64,000 bases of DNA from Joyebacterum sp964521425 (GCA_964521425.1 CAZFRO010000001.1:171051-235050); one strand, 5' to 3'; counted from the first letter of the stretch, positions 50,254-60,435 are shown. A program made the numbers and translations. Notes: generated by a model not told the origin, from the letters alone.

Positions 50254-51684
50254 TTGGCAGCACACACCAACTCAGCGCGAGAGAGCGAACTACCGCGCGG
50301 TCTCGAGTCGTTCCTCAAGCAGTGTCCGGAGTATGGAGAGACATCCGCGATCGATGAACTCCGGGCCACAGAGTTCGCACGACTGGACAGACTCGGCCAT
50401 GTCTACCTCGACTACACCGGGGGTGGGCTCTACGGCGAGTCTCAAGTGAGGCAGCAGTCCGAGTTTCTGCTCGGCAATGTTCTGGGCAATCCGCACTCCT
50501 CAAACCCGACATCGTCGGTATCCACCAAGCTGATTGAGCGCTGCCGCAACCGCGTGCTCAGCTTCTTCAAGGCTTCACCAGACGAGTACGTGGTTATCTT
50601 CACCGCCAACGCCAGCCACGCGCTGAAGCTCGTGGGGGAGGCCTACCCGTTCTCCGATGGAGACGAGCTTCTCCTCAGTTTCGACAATCACAACTCGGCG
50701 AACGGGATCCGTGAGTTTAGCCGGGCTGATCTCGCGACCACGCGCTATCTTCCGGTTGTGCCACCGGACCTGTGCATCTCCGAGGATATCGTCGAACGAG
50801 CTCTCGACGAAGGCGCCGAGGCGAATAACAAGCTCTTCGTCTATCCCGCTCAGTCCAACTTCTCAGGTGTTCAGCATCCCCTTAGCTGGATCGAAATCGC
50901 GCAGTCGAAGGGGTGGGATGTCTTCCTCGATGCGGCGGCGTTTGTCCCCACGAACACCCTCGATCTCCGTCGCTACCACCCGGACTATGTCTGTGTGTCG
51001 TTCTACAAGATGTTCGGCTATCCAACCGGTGTCGGTGTTCTCATCGCGCGACGCGGAGCGCTGGGGAAGCTTCACCGTCCATGGTTTTCGGGAGGGACGA
51101 TCACCGTGGTCTCCGTGCAGGCCGACCAGCATTTCATGGCAACGGGGGAGGCGAGGTTTGAGGACGGCACACCGAACTACGTGTGTCTCCCGGCTGTGGA
51201 GCGGGGTCTCGACTTCATCGAATCGATCGGCATCGAGACCATACACCGGCGAGTGACGTGCCTTACCGCCTGGCTTCTTGAGCGAATGGTTGCGCTCAGG
51301 CACGGGACCGGTTGTCCCGTGGCCAAGATCTACGGTCCTGAGAATATGGAATGCCGCGGCGCCACCGTCGCCTTCAACGTGTACGATGCAGAGGGCGCCA
51401 CCGTAGATCATCTGGCAGTTGAGGAACGTGCGAACGAGTGGGGGATATCACTCCGCACAGGTTGCTTCTGCAACCCCGGAGCGGGGGAGATGGCGCTCGG
51501 TCTCGAGAAGGAAGAGATAGCAGCGTGCTTCACTGATGCCGATGCGAGGGTCACGCTGAACGAGTTCCGTCAGTGCATCGACAGCAAAGACACCGGAGCC
51601 GTGCGCATATCCCTGGGTATCGCCACGAACTACCAGGACGTGGGCACGTTCCTGAGCTTCCTCGAGACCTTCAGGGAGAGCTAG
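50254..51684 (+). CDS. Class V PLP enzyme resembling the cysteine-desulfurase domain of molybdenum cofactor sulfurase
   Basis: A 476-residue fold-type I PLP protein. VYLDYTGGGLYGESQV near residue 50, NPHSSNPTSSVSTKLIERCR near 80, FTANASHALKLVGEAYPF near 113, PLP lysine in FYKMFGYPTGVGVLIAR near 255 and a Cys in RTGCFCNPGAGE near 405 follow the N-terminal domain of eukaryotic MOCOS closely; the MOSC domain is absent. Such proteins could supply sulfur to the Mo cofactor of xanthine-dehydrogenase-type enzymes, one of which is encoded at 3239-6058. TTG 50254 follows GGAGGAG. A generic cysteine desulfurase is the alternative. Confidence 0.82.
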   Translation: MAAHTNSARESELPRGLESFLKQCPEYGETSAIDELRATEFARLDRLGHVYLDYTGGGLYGESQVRQQSEFLLGNVLGNPHSSNPTSSVSTKLIERCRNRVLSFFKASPDEYVVIFTANASHALKLVGEAYPFSDGDELLLSFDNHNSANGIREFSRADLATTRYLPVVPPDLCISEDIVERALDEGAEANNKLFVYPAQSNFSGVQHPLSWIEIAQSKGWDVFLDAAAFVPTNTLDLRRYHPDYVCVSFYKMFGYPTGVGVLIARRGALGKLHRPWFSGGTITVVSVQADQHFMATGEARFEDGTPNYVCLPAVERGLDFIESIGIETIHRRVTCLTAWLLERMVALRHGTGCPVAKIYGPENMECRGATVAFNVYDAEGATVDHLAVEERANEWGISLRTGCFCNPGAGEMALGLEKEEIAACFTDADARVTLNEFRQCIDSKDTGAVRISLGIATNYQDVGTFLSFLETFRES

Positions 51685-51729
51685 CGCGCTCCCACGATGC
51701 GTTCCCCATAGCGAGTCTGCGCGCTTCCG

Positions 51730-54354
51730 CTACTTCAAGAGGCTGACCTTCCTTGCGACCGCCTCTCCATTCGCTTCGATCCTGACGAAGTACGTACCGC
51801 TCGAAACCACCAGCCCCTCATCATTCCGTCCATCCCAGTGCGTCTCATGCTGACCGGCGTTCCTGTAGCTGGACTCGAGCGTCTGCACGCATCTTCCGGC
51901 CAGATCATGGACCGTGATTGAGACACTCGCCGGCTGAGACAGCTGGTATACCACCGTCGTACTCGGGTTGAACGGGTTTGGGAAGCTCGCGAACTCGGCG
52001 ATGGTCTTCGCTTCGGCGACCACATCACCTACGCCGGTCACATCATCCAGGTCGATCGAGTGCATCGAACGCCCGTGAGTTCCCGCGACGAGTGTTCTCG
52101 TTGGCTGGTGGATCTTGAGGTCGAAGATGGGCGCCGGAGGGAGTCCTGTTCCGAGCACGTCCCAGTTCGCGCCCAGGTCTCTCGTGAAGTAGCAGCCGAC
52201 GTCCGTGCCGACGTAGATCACGGATGGCAGGTCCGGATCGACGGCGACCACGTTGAACGGGGCGTCCGGGAGGTTCCCGCTGATGTCCGTCCACGTCGCG
52301 CCTGAATCGTCCGTCCTGTAGAGATGGGCGATCTCCTCATCCCATCTCAATCCGGAGAAGGTCACGTAGGCGACCGATGCGTCGCTATGATCGACGGCGA
52401 CACGCGTGACCCAGCGATTCGGTAGCGATGACGAGACATTCGACCAGCTCCCTCCGCCGTTCTCGGTGACCCAGACGTTCGAGTCGTCGGTTCCCACGTA
52501 GATGACGTCCGGGTTGCTTGGGGAGACTGCGATCGTCGTGATCGTGCCGTAGCTACCCTGGTCTCCGTTCGTGAGGTCGGTGCTGATCGCGTTCCACCAT
52601 GCGGCGCCGTCGGTTGTGCGCCAGAGCCTGTAGGTCCCGAAGTAGAGCGTCTGAGGGTCGGAGGGGTCCATCACCATAGGCGACGACCAGTTTCTACGAT
52701 CGTAGTCATCAACACCGCTGAGCGCCCAGTACCAGTAGTTGCCGAAGTCCGTGGATTTGTAGGCGTTGCCCCACTGGTACTCGCAGTAGATCGTGTTCGG
52801 GTCCGTCGGATCCACGATCGTGTAGAATCCGTCTCCGCCGAAGATCCTCTCCCAATCGTCGGTCGCGCCCGTGGGGGTCCTGAGCGTGCCGTTGTCCTGC
52901 GTTCCACCGTAGAGCCGCTCCGGATGCTGATAGTCGATCCCGATCGCGTAGAACTGGTTGGTCGGTTGATCGTAGAGCTTCGTCCAGGAGTTTCCGCTGT
53001 TCGTCGAGAAGTAGATGCCCCCGTCGTTGCCCTCGAATATCCTCGTGGCGTCGGTTGGGTCGAACTCCAGGGCGTGATGGTCGACGTGGTTGCTGGAACC
53101 TACCTCCGACCAGCTTGCGCCTCCGTTCTGAGACCTGTAGAAGGGAACGCCGAGTGCGAATACGCGGTCTGGATCGCTTGGATCGACACGCACCTGGCCG
53201 AAGTACCAGCCGAAGGAACTCGTCAGACCGGACAGTGCGCCGTCGTTCGTCTGCGTCCAGGTATCGCCGCCGTCCGTGCTCTTGAAGAGACCGTCGAAGT
53301 AGCCCGGGTCATCGACATAGATGGCATAGATGACGCTCGGGTCGGACTCACACACTGAAATGCCGATGCGGCCGACTCCGGAGCCCGAGGGCAGCCCGCT
53401 CGTGAGTTCGGACCACGTGTCGCCGCCGTCGATGGAGCGGTAGATGCCGCTCGACGGCCCACCGGATCTCCTGTACGTGCGTCTTCTGACACGCTCCCAC
53501 ATGGCGACATAGACCGTATCCGGATGATCTGGGTTGATGGCCAGGTCTATTGCCGCAGTCGAATCCGTGAGCGCGAAGACCTGCGTCCATGAGCCACCCG
53601 CATCCGCCGACCGGTAGACGCCACGGTCCGGATTGGTTCCGAAGAGCGTCCCCGTCGCTGCTACCCATATGCGGTCAGTGTTCTTCGGGTCGATCACGAT
53701 GCGGCCGGTGTAGCGTGTCTCCTCGAGGCCGAGATGACTCCAGGTGGACCCGGCATCCGTCGACTTGAAGAGCCCGGCGCCGAACCAGCTTGAGCTGGAG
53801 GCGTTTGCCTCCCCAGTGCCCACGTAGATGATGTCCGGATCATCGGGGTCGACGGCGATGTCACCTATGGTAAGGACCGGCTGATCATCGAAGATCGGGT
53901 CCCAGGAGCTTCCGCCGTCGGTGGTCTTGAAGAGCCCACCACTTGCCATTGCCGCATAGATGATGTCGGGGTTGGTCGGGTCGAAGGCGAGGTCAGTGAG
54001 ACGAGCCCCAATGTTGCTTGGCCCGCGCTCCTGCCACGACGCGCGGTCCGAACGCATCGCCGAGAGCCTCAGGGCATGTCCGTCGGCCAGCGCCTCGGCC
54101 ATCTGCTCGTGGTTGATCTCCTCATAGGGGTATGCCCGCTGAGCGAATGCCCAGTCGTTCGGGAAGGTCCCCGGCTCGTAGAGCTTTCCCTCTGCCGCCA
54201 TCTCGGCCTTGAGCGATGCCTTCTCGGCTGCGATTCGAGATGCAACCTCCTCAGTCGTCATGAGCTCCGCGGTGCGCGTGTCATGCACCGCCCAGAGCAC
54301 CACGATCAGCGCAAGGGCGAGAAGCACGGGGAAGAAGACTCGTCGTCTTGTCAT
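51730..54354 (-). CDS. Large secreted sortilin/BNR-repeat protein with Ig-like C-terminal sorting domain
   Basis: An 874-residue exported protein. A signal sequence (RRRVFFPVLLALALIVVLWA) is followed by a charged helical pro-region (residues 30-95) and about twelve VPS10/BNR blades with repeated TTDGGSSW, STDGGDTWTQT, SPSNPDVIYVGT and related motifs; this would fold as one or two beta-propellers. It ends in the FlgD-like/T9SS-type domain (FPNPFNPSTTVVYQL near 795, ...RKVSLLK). Start ATG 54354 has GGAGG nine bases upstream; 54384 does not. Glycosidase or peptidase activity is not evident; its role may be binding or adhesion. Confidence 0.88.
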   Translation of the reverse strand: MTRRRVFFPVLLALALIVVLWAVHDTRTAELMTTEEVASRIAAEKASLKAEMAAEGKLYEPGTFPNDWAFAQRAYPYEEINHEQMAEALADGHALRLSAMRSDRASWQERGPSNIGARLTDLAFDPTNPDIIYAAMASGGLFKTTDGGSSWDPIFDDQPVLTIGDIAVDPDDPDIIYVGTGEANASSSSWFGAGLFKSTDAGSTWSHLGLEETRYTGRIVIDPKNTDRIWVAATGTLFGTNPDRGVYRSADAGGSWTQVFALTDSTAAIDLAINPDHPDTVYVAMWERVRRRTYRRSGGPSSGIYRSIDGGDTWSELTSGLPSGSGVGRIGISVCESDPSVIYAIYVDDPGYFDGLFKSTDGGDTWTQTNDGALSGLTSSFGWYFGQVRVDPSDPDRVFALGVPFYRSQNGGASWSEVGSSNHVDHHALEFDPTDATRIFEGNDGGIYFSTNSGNSWTKLYDQPTNQFYAIGIDYQHPERLYGGTQDNGTLRTPTGATDDWERIFGGDGFYTIVDPTDPNTIYCEYQWGNAYKSTDFGNYWYWALSGVDDYDRRNWSSPMVMDPSDPQTLYFGTYRLWRTTDGAAWWNAISTDLTNGDQGSYGTITTIAVSPSNPDVIYVGTDDSNVWVTENGGGSWSNVSSSLPNRWVTRVAVDHSDASVAYVTFSGLRWDEEIAHLYRTDDSGATWTDISGNLPDAPFNVVAVDPDLPSVIYVGTDVGCYFTRDLGANWDVLGTGLPPAPIFDLKIHQPTRTLVAGTHGRSMHSIDLDDVTGVGDVVAEAKTIAEFASFPNPFNPSTTVVYQLSQPASVSITVHDLAGRCVQTLESSYRNAGQHETHWDGRNDEGLVVSSGTYFVRIEANGEAVARKVSLLK

Positions 54355-54517
54355 GCTCTGAAACCTCCTGCCAGCGTGTTGCATCTCAAGTCGGAAAGTT
54401 CATATCTTATCTAATCATAGCAAGTTTCGTGAAAGACAACGACACAGGAGTTGCCCACAGGTACGATGATGATGCTGAATACACCGTAACGCGACAAGTG
54501 TGCACAAGTTATGAGCC

Positions 54518-54546
54518 TTGAACCGATGGCCTGATTGTGATAATAT
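54518..54546 (+). promoter_or_regulatory. Strong sigma-70-type promoter for the candidate selenoprotein gene
   Basis: TTGAAC (54518-54523) and TAATAT (54541-54546), exactly 17 bases apart, in an AT-richer 220-base gap. Start near 54553, about 100 bases before the ATG. Confidence 0.65.
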
Positions 54547-54654
54547 AGTGAAATACGTGCGAATGGCCGTACGGATGAGAGCTGACTGCGAGTCGCATGT
54601 GACGGGCCCGCAAGCAGGCCAAATGCGACGGGCCTCAAGATGAAAGGAAAGAGG

Positions 54655-56556
54655 ATGAGACACCCAGTGGCAGCCCTGCTGCTCCTAGTATGTCTTGCAC
54701 TCCCGGTGGGGGCATCGAGTCTGCACCTCCTGGAAAACGGTGACATCGAGCAGCCTCTCACAACTGGTTGGGATCAGAACATCGCCGGCTCCTACCTCTA
54801 CATTCAGCGTAGCACGGCGTTCGATGCCGATCCGGACTACGAAGTGAAGGTCTCGAGCAACAACGGCCACGGCAACGCGAAGCTCTGGCAGTCGATCATC
54901 ATTCCAAACACCGACGTGCAGTTCTCCGCCAAGCTCTCCTCGGCCGCGGTCGATGGGGGCGGCGCGTGGTGTGCCGCGGGTCTCATTCTGACCTATCTTG
55001 ATGTCAGCGGTGCGCCGCTCGGCAAGACGGCGCTGGCCGCGACGAGCAGCATCTGTCCGTGGGCCGCGAGTTCGACCTTCCACATCATCGATACGAATGG
55101 TGGGTGGGCGGACTACGGCTTCACCCTGTCCGATGAACTCCTCAACCTTCCGGGGATCAACGCTGACGATGTCCACGAGCTGGAGGTGGCGCTGCTCGTC
55201 TCCGCCGCCAACTGCTGAGGCGGCATTGCTCAGGCGGAGGTCTCCGCCGATGACATCAAGTTCGTCTTCACGAGTGCAACGCCCTACGTTGTCTACTTCG
55301 ATCAGTTGATTTCAGACCCAAGCGGCAACGGCAACGGCTATCTGGATGCTGGTGAGACCGTCGATCTCGAGATCACGATGAGGAACTACGGCGAGCCGGC
55401 AAGCGGTGTTACTGCCGTTCTCGGTTCGAGCGATCCTTATGTCACCATACTCCAGGCAGGCGCATCGTACGGGGACATGGCGACAGGAGCGACGGCTGTG
55501 AACACGGCCGAGCCGTTCGTAGTTGTGGCCTCAGCGGGCACGCCACCTGGTCACCTCGCTCAGTTCACGATCACGGCCACCTACGCGGATGGCGATGTCA
55601 TAAGCGGCTTCGCGATCCCGGTCGGCAAGTACCACTACCTCGTCTGGGATCCGACCGCCGATACATCGAGCGGCCCCGGTATACACACCACGCTCGCCGG
55701 GTTGGGTTTCAGCGGCGTCTATGTGGAGCAGCTACCCGTGGATGATCTGGATCGATATCAGACCGTCTGGATCTCTGTCGGTATCTACTCGAGTAACTAC
55801 GTCATCGGTCAGGACTCGCAGGAGGCGCTTGCGATCGTCGACTATCTGAACAGCGGCGGGTGCGCATACCTGGAGGCCGGCGACTGCTGGAACTACGATA
55901 CGACCATCGGTGGGCACAACTTCAATGGCATGTTCGGCCTCACGGCGCCGCAGGATGGCACCAACGACTGTGGACCGGTAACTGGCAAGGCCGGCACGTT
56001 CACCGAGGGGATGTACTTCGCCTACACTGGGGAGAACAACTGGATCGATCATCTGTCTCCCGCAGCCGGGGGCGCGACGCTCGTTCTGGAGAACGGCAGT
56101 CCTATCTACGGTCTCGCCATCGCGTATGACTCGGGGACCTACAAGACAGTGGGAGCATCGTTCGAGTTTGCCGGCCTCAGAAACGGTGTCATGCCGTCCA
56201 CGAAGGCACACCTCGCGCTCACGATCATGGACTTCTTCCTGCCGATCCCGTCCGGCGTGGATGACGACGTCGTGGCGGATGAGACCGTCCGTCTCGCGGC
56301 ACGACCGAACCCCTTCAACCCAAACACGACCCTTCAGTTCGTGAATCCGGTTGATGGCAGGGTGCATCTGGACATCTACGATGTCTCCGGTCGGCTCGTG
56401 CGAGTCCTCGCGGATGAAGTGATGCCTGCCGGGGAGCGCGCATTCGCCTGGAACGGTCTGGACGAGTCGGGCAGGTCGGTCGCCAGCGGCGTGTACTTCG
56501 CACGCGTGACGGGGGAAGACTTCTCAAGCAGCAGCAAACTCGTCCTGCTGAAGTAG
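54655..56556 (+). CDS. Secreted Ig-like C-terminal-domain protein with in-frame UGA (candidate selenoprotein)
   Basis: One continuous frame of 634 codons, broken only by TGA at 55216. Before it: a signal sequence (AALLLLVCLALPVGASS) and a jelly-roll-like domain with several Cys, running into ...VALLVSAANC. After it, in frame and without gap: GGIAQAEVSADDIKFVFTSA completes that domain; then an Ig-like segment (NGNGYLDAGETVDLEITMRN), a peptidase-C25-propeptide/DUF-like domain (VWISVGIYSSNYVIG) and the FlgD-like C-terminal domain (RPNPFNPNTTLQF... SSKLVLLK). The UGA would be residue 188, directly after Cys187. A GGUC-loop hairpin follows (see 55216-55248). AAAGGA supports ATG 54655. If the UGA is a true stop, the gene is a pseudogene or makes a 187-residue product. 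Confidence 0.75.
55216..55248 (+). promoter_or_regulatory. Candidate bacterial SECIS element (UGA plus hairpin)
   Basis: UGA at 55216-55218; 14 bases later GGCGGA (55233-55238) pairs perfectly with TCCGCC (55243-55248) around the tetraloop GGTC (55239-55242). The loop begins 20 bases after the UGA, inside the 16-37 window of known bacterial SECIS elements. The E. coli fdhF element has the same GGUC apical loop on a short stem, 18 bases after its UGA. Confidence 0.55.
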
Positions 56557-56608
56557 AGGCGCGCGAGAAGCTGGGACTGATTCTCTGAGACAGGTTGTAT
56601 TGCGACAA

Positions 56609-56636
56609 CGGGGCCATCCCAAGTGGGGTGGCCCCG
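56609..56636. terminator. Bidirectional terminator between convergent genes
   Basis: CGGGGCCA (56609-56616) and TGGCCCCG (56629-56636) across a 12-base loop, between the candidate selenoprotein gene and the ABC exporter. Confidence 0.65.
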
Positions 56637-56645
56637 CTCTGCACG

Positions 56646-58511
56646 CTACTCGCTGTGCGGCTCCGGTCTCCCGGCGGATCTCAGTCGTTCCTTCTTCCGT
56701 TCCGTCTGCAGGAATTCCCGGTATGTGTCGCATCGGCCAACGAGCTCATCGTGCGTTCCACTATCCACGAGATGCCCGTCGTCGAGGACAACAATGGAGT
56801 CGGCCCGCCTGATCGTGGTGAGCCTGTGAGAGACAACGAAGCAGAGGCTGTCCCTGTACTCATTGTCAAGACGTGTCCAGAAGCGGTCCTCGTTGCGTGC
56901 ATCCAGGGCGGCCGTGCAGTCATCCAGGAGCAGGACACCAGGTCGTCCCGCAAGCACTCTTGCGATCGCAATGCGTTGTTTCTGACCACCGGATACAAGT
57001 TCGCCCTTCTGTCCGACGACCGTTTCGATGCCTGCGGGAAGGCTCTTGATGTCGGAGTCCATCTGAGCCATCGACAGGCAATGCTCCGCCCACTCCCGCG
57101 GTGAGGGTGCGTCCAGTGGACCGTCCTCCGGAGGCGTTCGCCCGAAGGAGACATTCTCCTCGATCGACTGTGAGAAGAGGAGAGCCTCCTGCGGCACGTA
57201 GCCGATCTCAAGACGGTACGTGTCCCAGTCCCAGTCACCGAGTGGACGCCCGTTGATGAGGACGCGTCCCTCGTCCGGGCTGATGACACCGGCGAGGAGC
57301 TTGAGCATTGTCGACTTGCCGCTCGCGACCGGTCCCACGACAGCGATTCGCTGCCCCTTTGATGCGCGGAGACTGACATTGCTGAGGATCCGGCGGGAGC
57401 GATCGTACGCGAAGGAGACATCCTCAAACACTATCTCGTGAATGTCCTCGAGCTGCGCGCCGGAGGGGCGTTGTTCCGTCACGGGGAATGCACGAATCTC
57501 CTCCACACGATCGATCGATACGAACGCCTGCTGACCCGTCATGAAAAGGAAGGGTATGTCCATCATCGGACCAGTGAGTATGTCGAGATAGACGTAGAAC
57601 GCGAAGAGCGTCCCGACCGTAAGTTCCCCACTCATAACCAGGAAGCCGCCGTAGACGATGACCACCATCTGACCGAGCCTGGTGGCGAACGTGTCGAGTG
57701 AGAACAGAACAACCTGCAGCTTCACGAGTCCCATGAGGATCTCAACGCGCTCCTTCAGTATCACCGAGAGCCGTCTGCTCTGTGCATCCTCGGCGCTGAA
57801 CGCCTTGACGATGCGGATTCCCGAGAAGACCGACTCAAGCATGTTGTTGGTCGTGGAGACGTACTTCTGCGACTCCTCCATGTAGTGGCTCATCCTGTGT
57901 CGAAGCGTGTAGAAGATCCACATCATGATGGGGAGGGGGATCACGGAGAGACCCGTGAGCTTTGGGCTCATGACGAGCATGGCTCCAAGGCAGAAGATGA
58001 GTTTCGAGCTCGACTCGACCGCGCGGAAGATGCCCGAGCAGGCGAACCACGAGACCTTCGGCCACTCGGCGATATCGTCAGTCAGGCGCGTGACCACGTC
58101 TCCGGTGCGGAATCTACTACCGAAGTGGTAGTCCTTCGTCATGAGCTGGCCGAACACGTCGTCGCGTATGTCACGCTCGAGCCGTGCGTTGACCATGGCG
58201 CGGGTGGCGGGATAGAGGCGCGAGATGAAGTGTCCTATCAGAATGGCGCCGAGGATGATCATGATTCCGCGAATGCTCGCATCTGCTGTGCCGGACTCGA
58301 AGATGCCGGAGACCCGGTCAATGACGGTTCTGAAGACGAGCGGATACGCTACCGTCACGGCAGTCGACAGGAGTGTGAATGCAGCCATGAAGACGAGAAG
58401 GTATTTGTGTGGGCGCCAGTAGCCCCACATCCACAGGATGTGCTCCTTCAGACTGAGCTTCGGAGCACTATCCGTGCCGTCTGTCTGGCGTTTCTCGGTG
58501 GTCTCGCTCAT
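56646..58511 (-). CDS. ABC exporter half-transporter with degenerate Walker B (partner 1)
   Basis: A 621-residue MsbA/BmrC-like fusion of a six-helix membrane domain (about residues 25-330) and an ATPase domain. Walker A is GPVASGKSTML near 400, signature LVSGGQKQRIAIAR near 518 (normal), and Walker B is VLLLDDCTAALD near 540, with Asp where the catalytic Glu should be. The switch His is present (VVSHRLTT). The start overlaps the stop of partner 2 by 4 bases. With partner 2 it forms a heterodimer with one dead ATP site, as in TM287/288 and BmrCD. Drug, lipid or peptide export is possible. Confidence 0.9.
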   Translation of the reverse strand: MSETTEKRQTDGTDSAPKLSLKEHILWMWGYWRPHKYLLVFMAAFTLLSTAVTVAYPLVFRTVIDRVSGIFESGTADASIRGIMIILGAILIGHFISRLYPATRAMVNARLERDIRDDVFGQLMTKDYHFGSRFRTGDVVTRLTDDIAEWPKVSWFACSGIFRAVESSSKLIFCLGAMLVMSPKLTGLSVIPLPIMMWIFYTLRHRMSHYMEESQKYVSTTNNMLESVFSGIRIVKAFSAEDAQSRRLSVILKERVEILMGLVKLQVVLFSLDTFATRLGQMVVIVYGGFLVMSGELTVGTLFAFYVYLDILTGPMMDIPFLFMTGQQAFVSIDRVEEIRAFPVTEQRPSGAQLEDIHEIVFEDVSFAYDRSRRILSNVSLRASKGQRIAVVGPVASGKSTMLKLLAGVISPDEGRVLINGRPLGDWDWDTYRLEIGYVPQEALLFSQSIEENVSFGRTPPEDGPLDAPSPREWAEHCLSMAQMDSDIKSLPAGIETVVGQKGELVSGGQKQRIAIARVLAGRPGVLLLDDCTAALDARNEDRFWTRLDNEYRDSLCFVVSHRLTTIRRADSIVVLDDGHLVDSGTHDELVGRCDTYREFLQTERKKERLRSAGRPEPHSE

Positions 58512-60301
58512 TCTGTCGCCTGTGCTGCGAATTGGAGATCGAAGAGGTCCCTGTACATTCCGTCGTGCGCGTACAGCTCGTCGTGATTGCCCTCTTCTAT
58601 CAGCTGTCCCTCGTGCAGAACCAGTATCCGGTCCGCACCCGTGACCGTTGAGAGCCGGTGGGCCACGATCAGCGACGTGCGTCCCGCAAGCAGACTATCG
58701 AGAGCATCCTGAAGCCTGCCCTCCGTCACGGGGTCGACCGACGATGTCGCCTCGTCGAGCACGAGGATATCCGGATTGTCGACGATCGCCCGCGCGAAGC
58801 AGAGGAGCTGCCGCTCACCCATCGAGAGGTTGGCTCCTCCTTCGGTGAGTTCCGTGTTGTAGCCGTCCGGGAGCCGCTCGACCATTCTGCCCGCCTGCAC
58901 GATCTCTAACGCCCGGGCGATCGCGTCGTTCGGGATCTCTTCCCGGAGGACCTTCAGGTTGTCCGTGAGATTCCCTGGAAAGAGATGTATGTCCTGGAGG
59001 ACGAGGCCGATCCTGCGTCTCCACTCCTTCTGCCTGAACATGCGGATGTCTACGCCGTCGAGCGTGATCTTGCCCTCAGTCGGCTCGTAGAGTCTCAGAA
59101 GTAGATTCGTGACTGTAGTCTTGCCCCCTCCGGAGAGCCCCACAAGCGCAACCCTCTCTCCGTGCCGGACATCGAAGCTCACATTGTCGAGTGCCCTGGC
59201 ACCTCCGTCGTACTGGAACGTGACGTTTTCAAAGGCCAGCACCTTCCAGTCCGCTGGGATATCCTCGACGGCGTCCTTCCAGTCAGGTGTGCGGGATGGC
59301 GTGTCGAGTATCGCGAAGACCCGATCCGCCGAAGCGAATGCTCGCTGGATGAAATCAAGCTGCTCCGAGAATGTCACGAGCGGCCAGAAGAGACGTCTTG
59401 TGTACTCGATGAAGAGCACGAGTGTTCCAACCGTCATCGCCACACCGAACGTGTGTCGTGCTCCGATGTAGATGATGACCATGACGGCAGCAATCTCCGC
59501 CGAAGAGAAGGCGCCCCAGAAGGCGTATTCTCTGAAGTAGATCCGGATCTCCTTCGAGTACTTGTCTCTATTGAGGCGCATGAGGTTCATCTGCGCCGTC
59601 TCCGTGTACCCGAAGATCTGCAGTATCGGAATGCTCTGCACGTACTCGGTGAGGAAGGCCGAGATTCGCGCATAGAGTCTCCGGACGGTGCGAAACGCGC
59701 GTCGGATGTACTTCAGGAAGAAGTACGTCGCGAAGACCACCGGACTCATCATTATGATGATCGACAGTGTTACGCGAGCGTCAGCGGCGAGCATGACCGT
59801 GATCGTCCCACCCAGGAGAACGACATTCCTCAGGAGCGCCAGAGCCACATCGGAGAAGAGGTGTCGCAGACGTTCGATGTCGCTTTCGACCCTTGCCATG
59901 AGGACGCCCGGGGAGTTCTTGTCGAAGTAGGCGAGCGAGAGTCCCATCAGGTGCGAGAATGTCTGCTCTCGCAGCTCCGTGATTATTGACAGCCCGATCC
60001 TCGAGACGATCACGACCTGTATGTATGCAGCACCCATCCCGAGAGCGTAGAGTGCGACATACAAGAGCCCACGGCGGAGCACTCCGCCGCCATCTCCGGC
60101 CGGGATGTCGGTATCGAGAACATGTCGGACGATGAGAGGCCCCGCGAGCTCTGCCGCAGCCGTAATGAGCATCAAGAGAGCCGCTCCCACGAGCCTGCGT
60201 CTGTGCGGCTGGAAGAGCGGCAGGATTCTCCGGATCATTGCCCGGAGCGGAAGCCGCTTGGCCTCCTGCTCATCTCCGTGGATATCTTCGTCCCAGTGCA
60301 T
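58508..60301 (-). CDS. ABC exporter half-transporter with canonical Walker B (partner 2)
   Basis: A 597-residue half-transporter: six membrane helices in residues 20-310, Walker A VGLSGGGKTTVTNL near 388, signature altered to NLSMGERQLLCFAR near 495, Walker B DILVLDEATSSVD near 517 with the normal Glu, and switch His in LIVAHRLST. The altered signature belongs to the same composite site as the partner's altered Walker B, leaving one working site. It is the first gene of the operon behind the promoter at 60407-60435; the leader carries GGGGC/GCCCC hairpins (about 60325-60357). Confidence 0.9.
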   Translation of the reverse strand: MHWDEDIHGDEQEAKRLPLRAMIRRILPLFQPHRRRLVGAALLMLITAAAELAGPLIVRHVLDTDIPAGDGGGVLRRGLLYVALYALGMGAAYIQVVIVSRIGLSIITELREQTFSHLMGLSLAYFDKNSPGVLMARVESDIERLRHLFSDVALALLRNVVLLGGTITVMLAADARVTLSIIIMMSPVVFATYFFLKYIRRAFRTVRRLYARISAFLTEYVQSIPILQIFGYTETAQMNLMRLNRDKYSKEIRIYFREYAFWGAFSSAEIAAVMVIIYIGARHTFGVAMTVGTLVLFIEYTRRLFWPLVTFSEQLDFIQRAFASADRVFAILDTPSRTPDWKDAVEDIPADWKVLAFENVTFQYDGGARALDNVSFDVRHGERVALVGLSGGGKTTVTNLLLRLYEPTEGKITLDGVDIRMFRQKEWRRRIGLVLQDIHLFPGNLTDNLKVLREEIPNDAIARALEIVQAGRMVERLPDGYNTELTEGGANLSMGERQLLCFARAIVDNPDILVLDEATSSVDPVTEGRLQDALDSLLAGRTSLIVAHRLSTVTGADRILVLHEGQLIEEGNHDELYAHDGMYRDLFDLQFAAQATE

Positions 60302-60406
60302 AGCTGATTCGCCAATCCTGCCGGGGCCGAGCCTGAGCCCCGCCTCAGTGGGGCCTGCTCCGTCCCGGATCTCGGGTCAGACGTATGGTTACGAGTGGAT
60401 TGCGCG

Positions 60407-60435
60407 ATAGTACAGCCCTCAGGAGGAGCATGCAA
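60407..60435 (-). promoter_or_regulatory. Sigma-70-type promoter for the ABC exporter operon
   Basis: On the minus strand TTGCAT (60435-60430) and TACTAT (60412-60407), 17 bases apart, about 100 bases before the ATG at 60301. Confidence 0.5.

Noticed and set aside
55216..55218. Genome-wide UGA recoding (Trp or Gly)
   Set aside because: UGA ends several clearly complete genes here (FAD subunit, pilO, pilD, msrBA, LVIVD protein).
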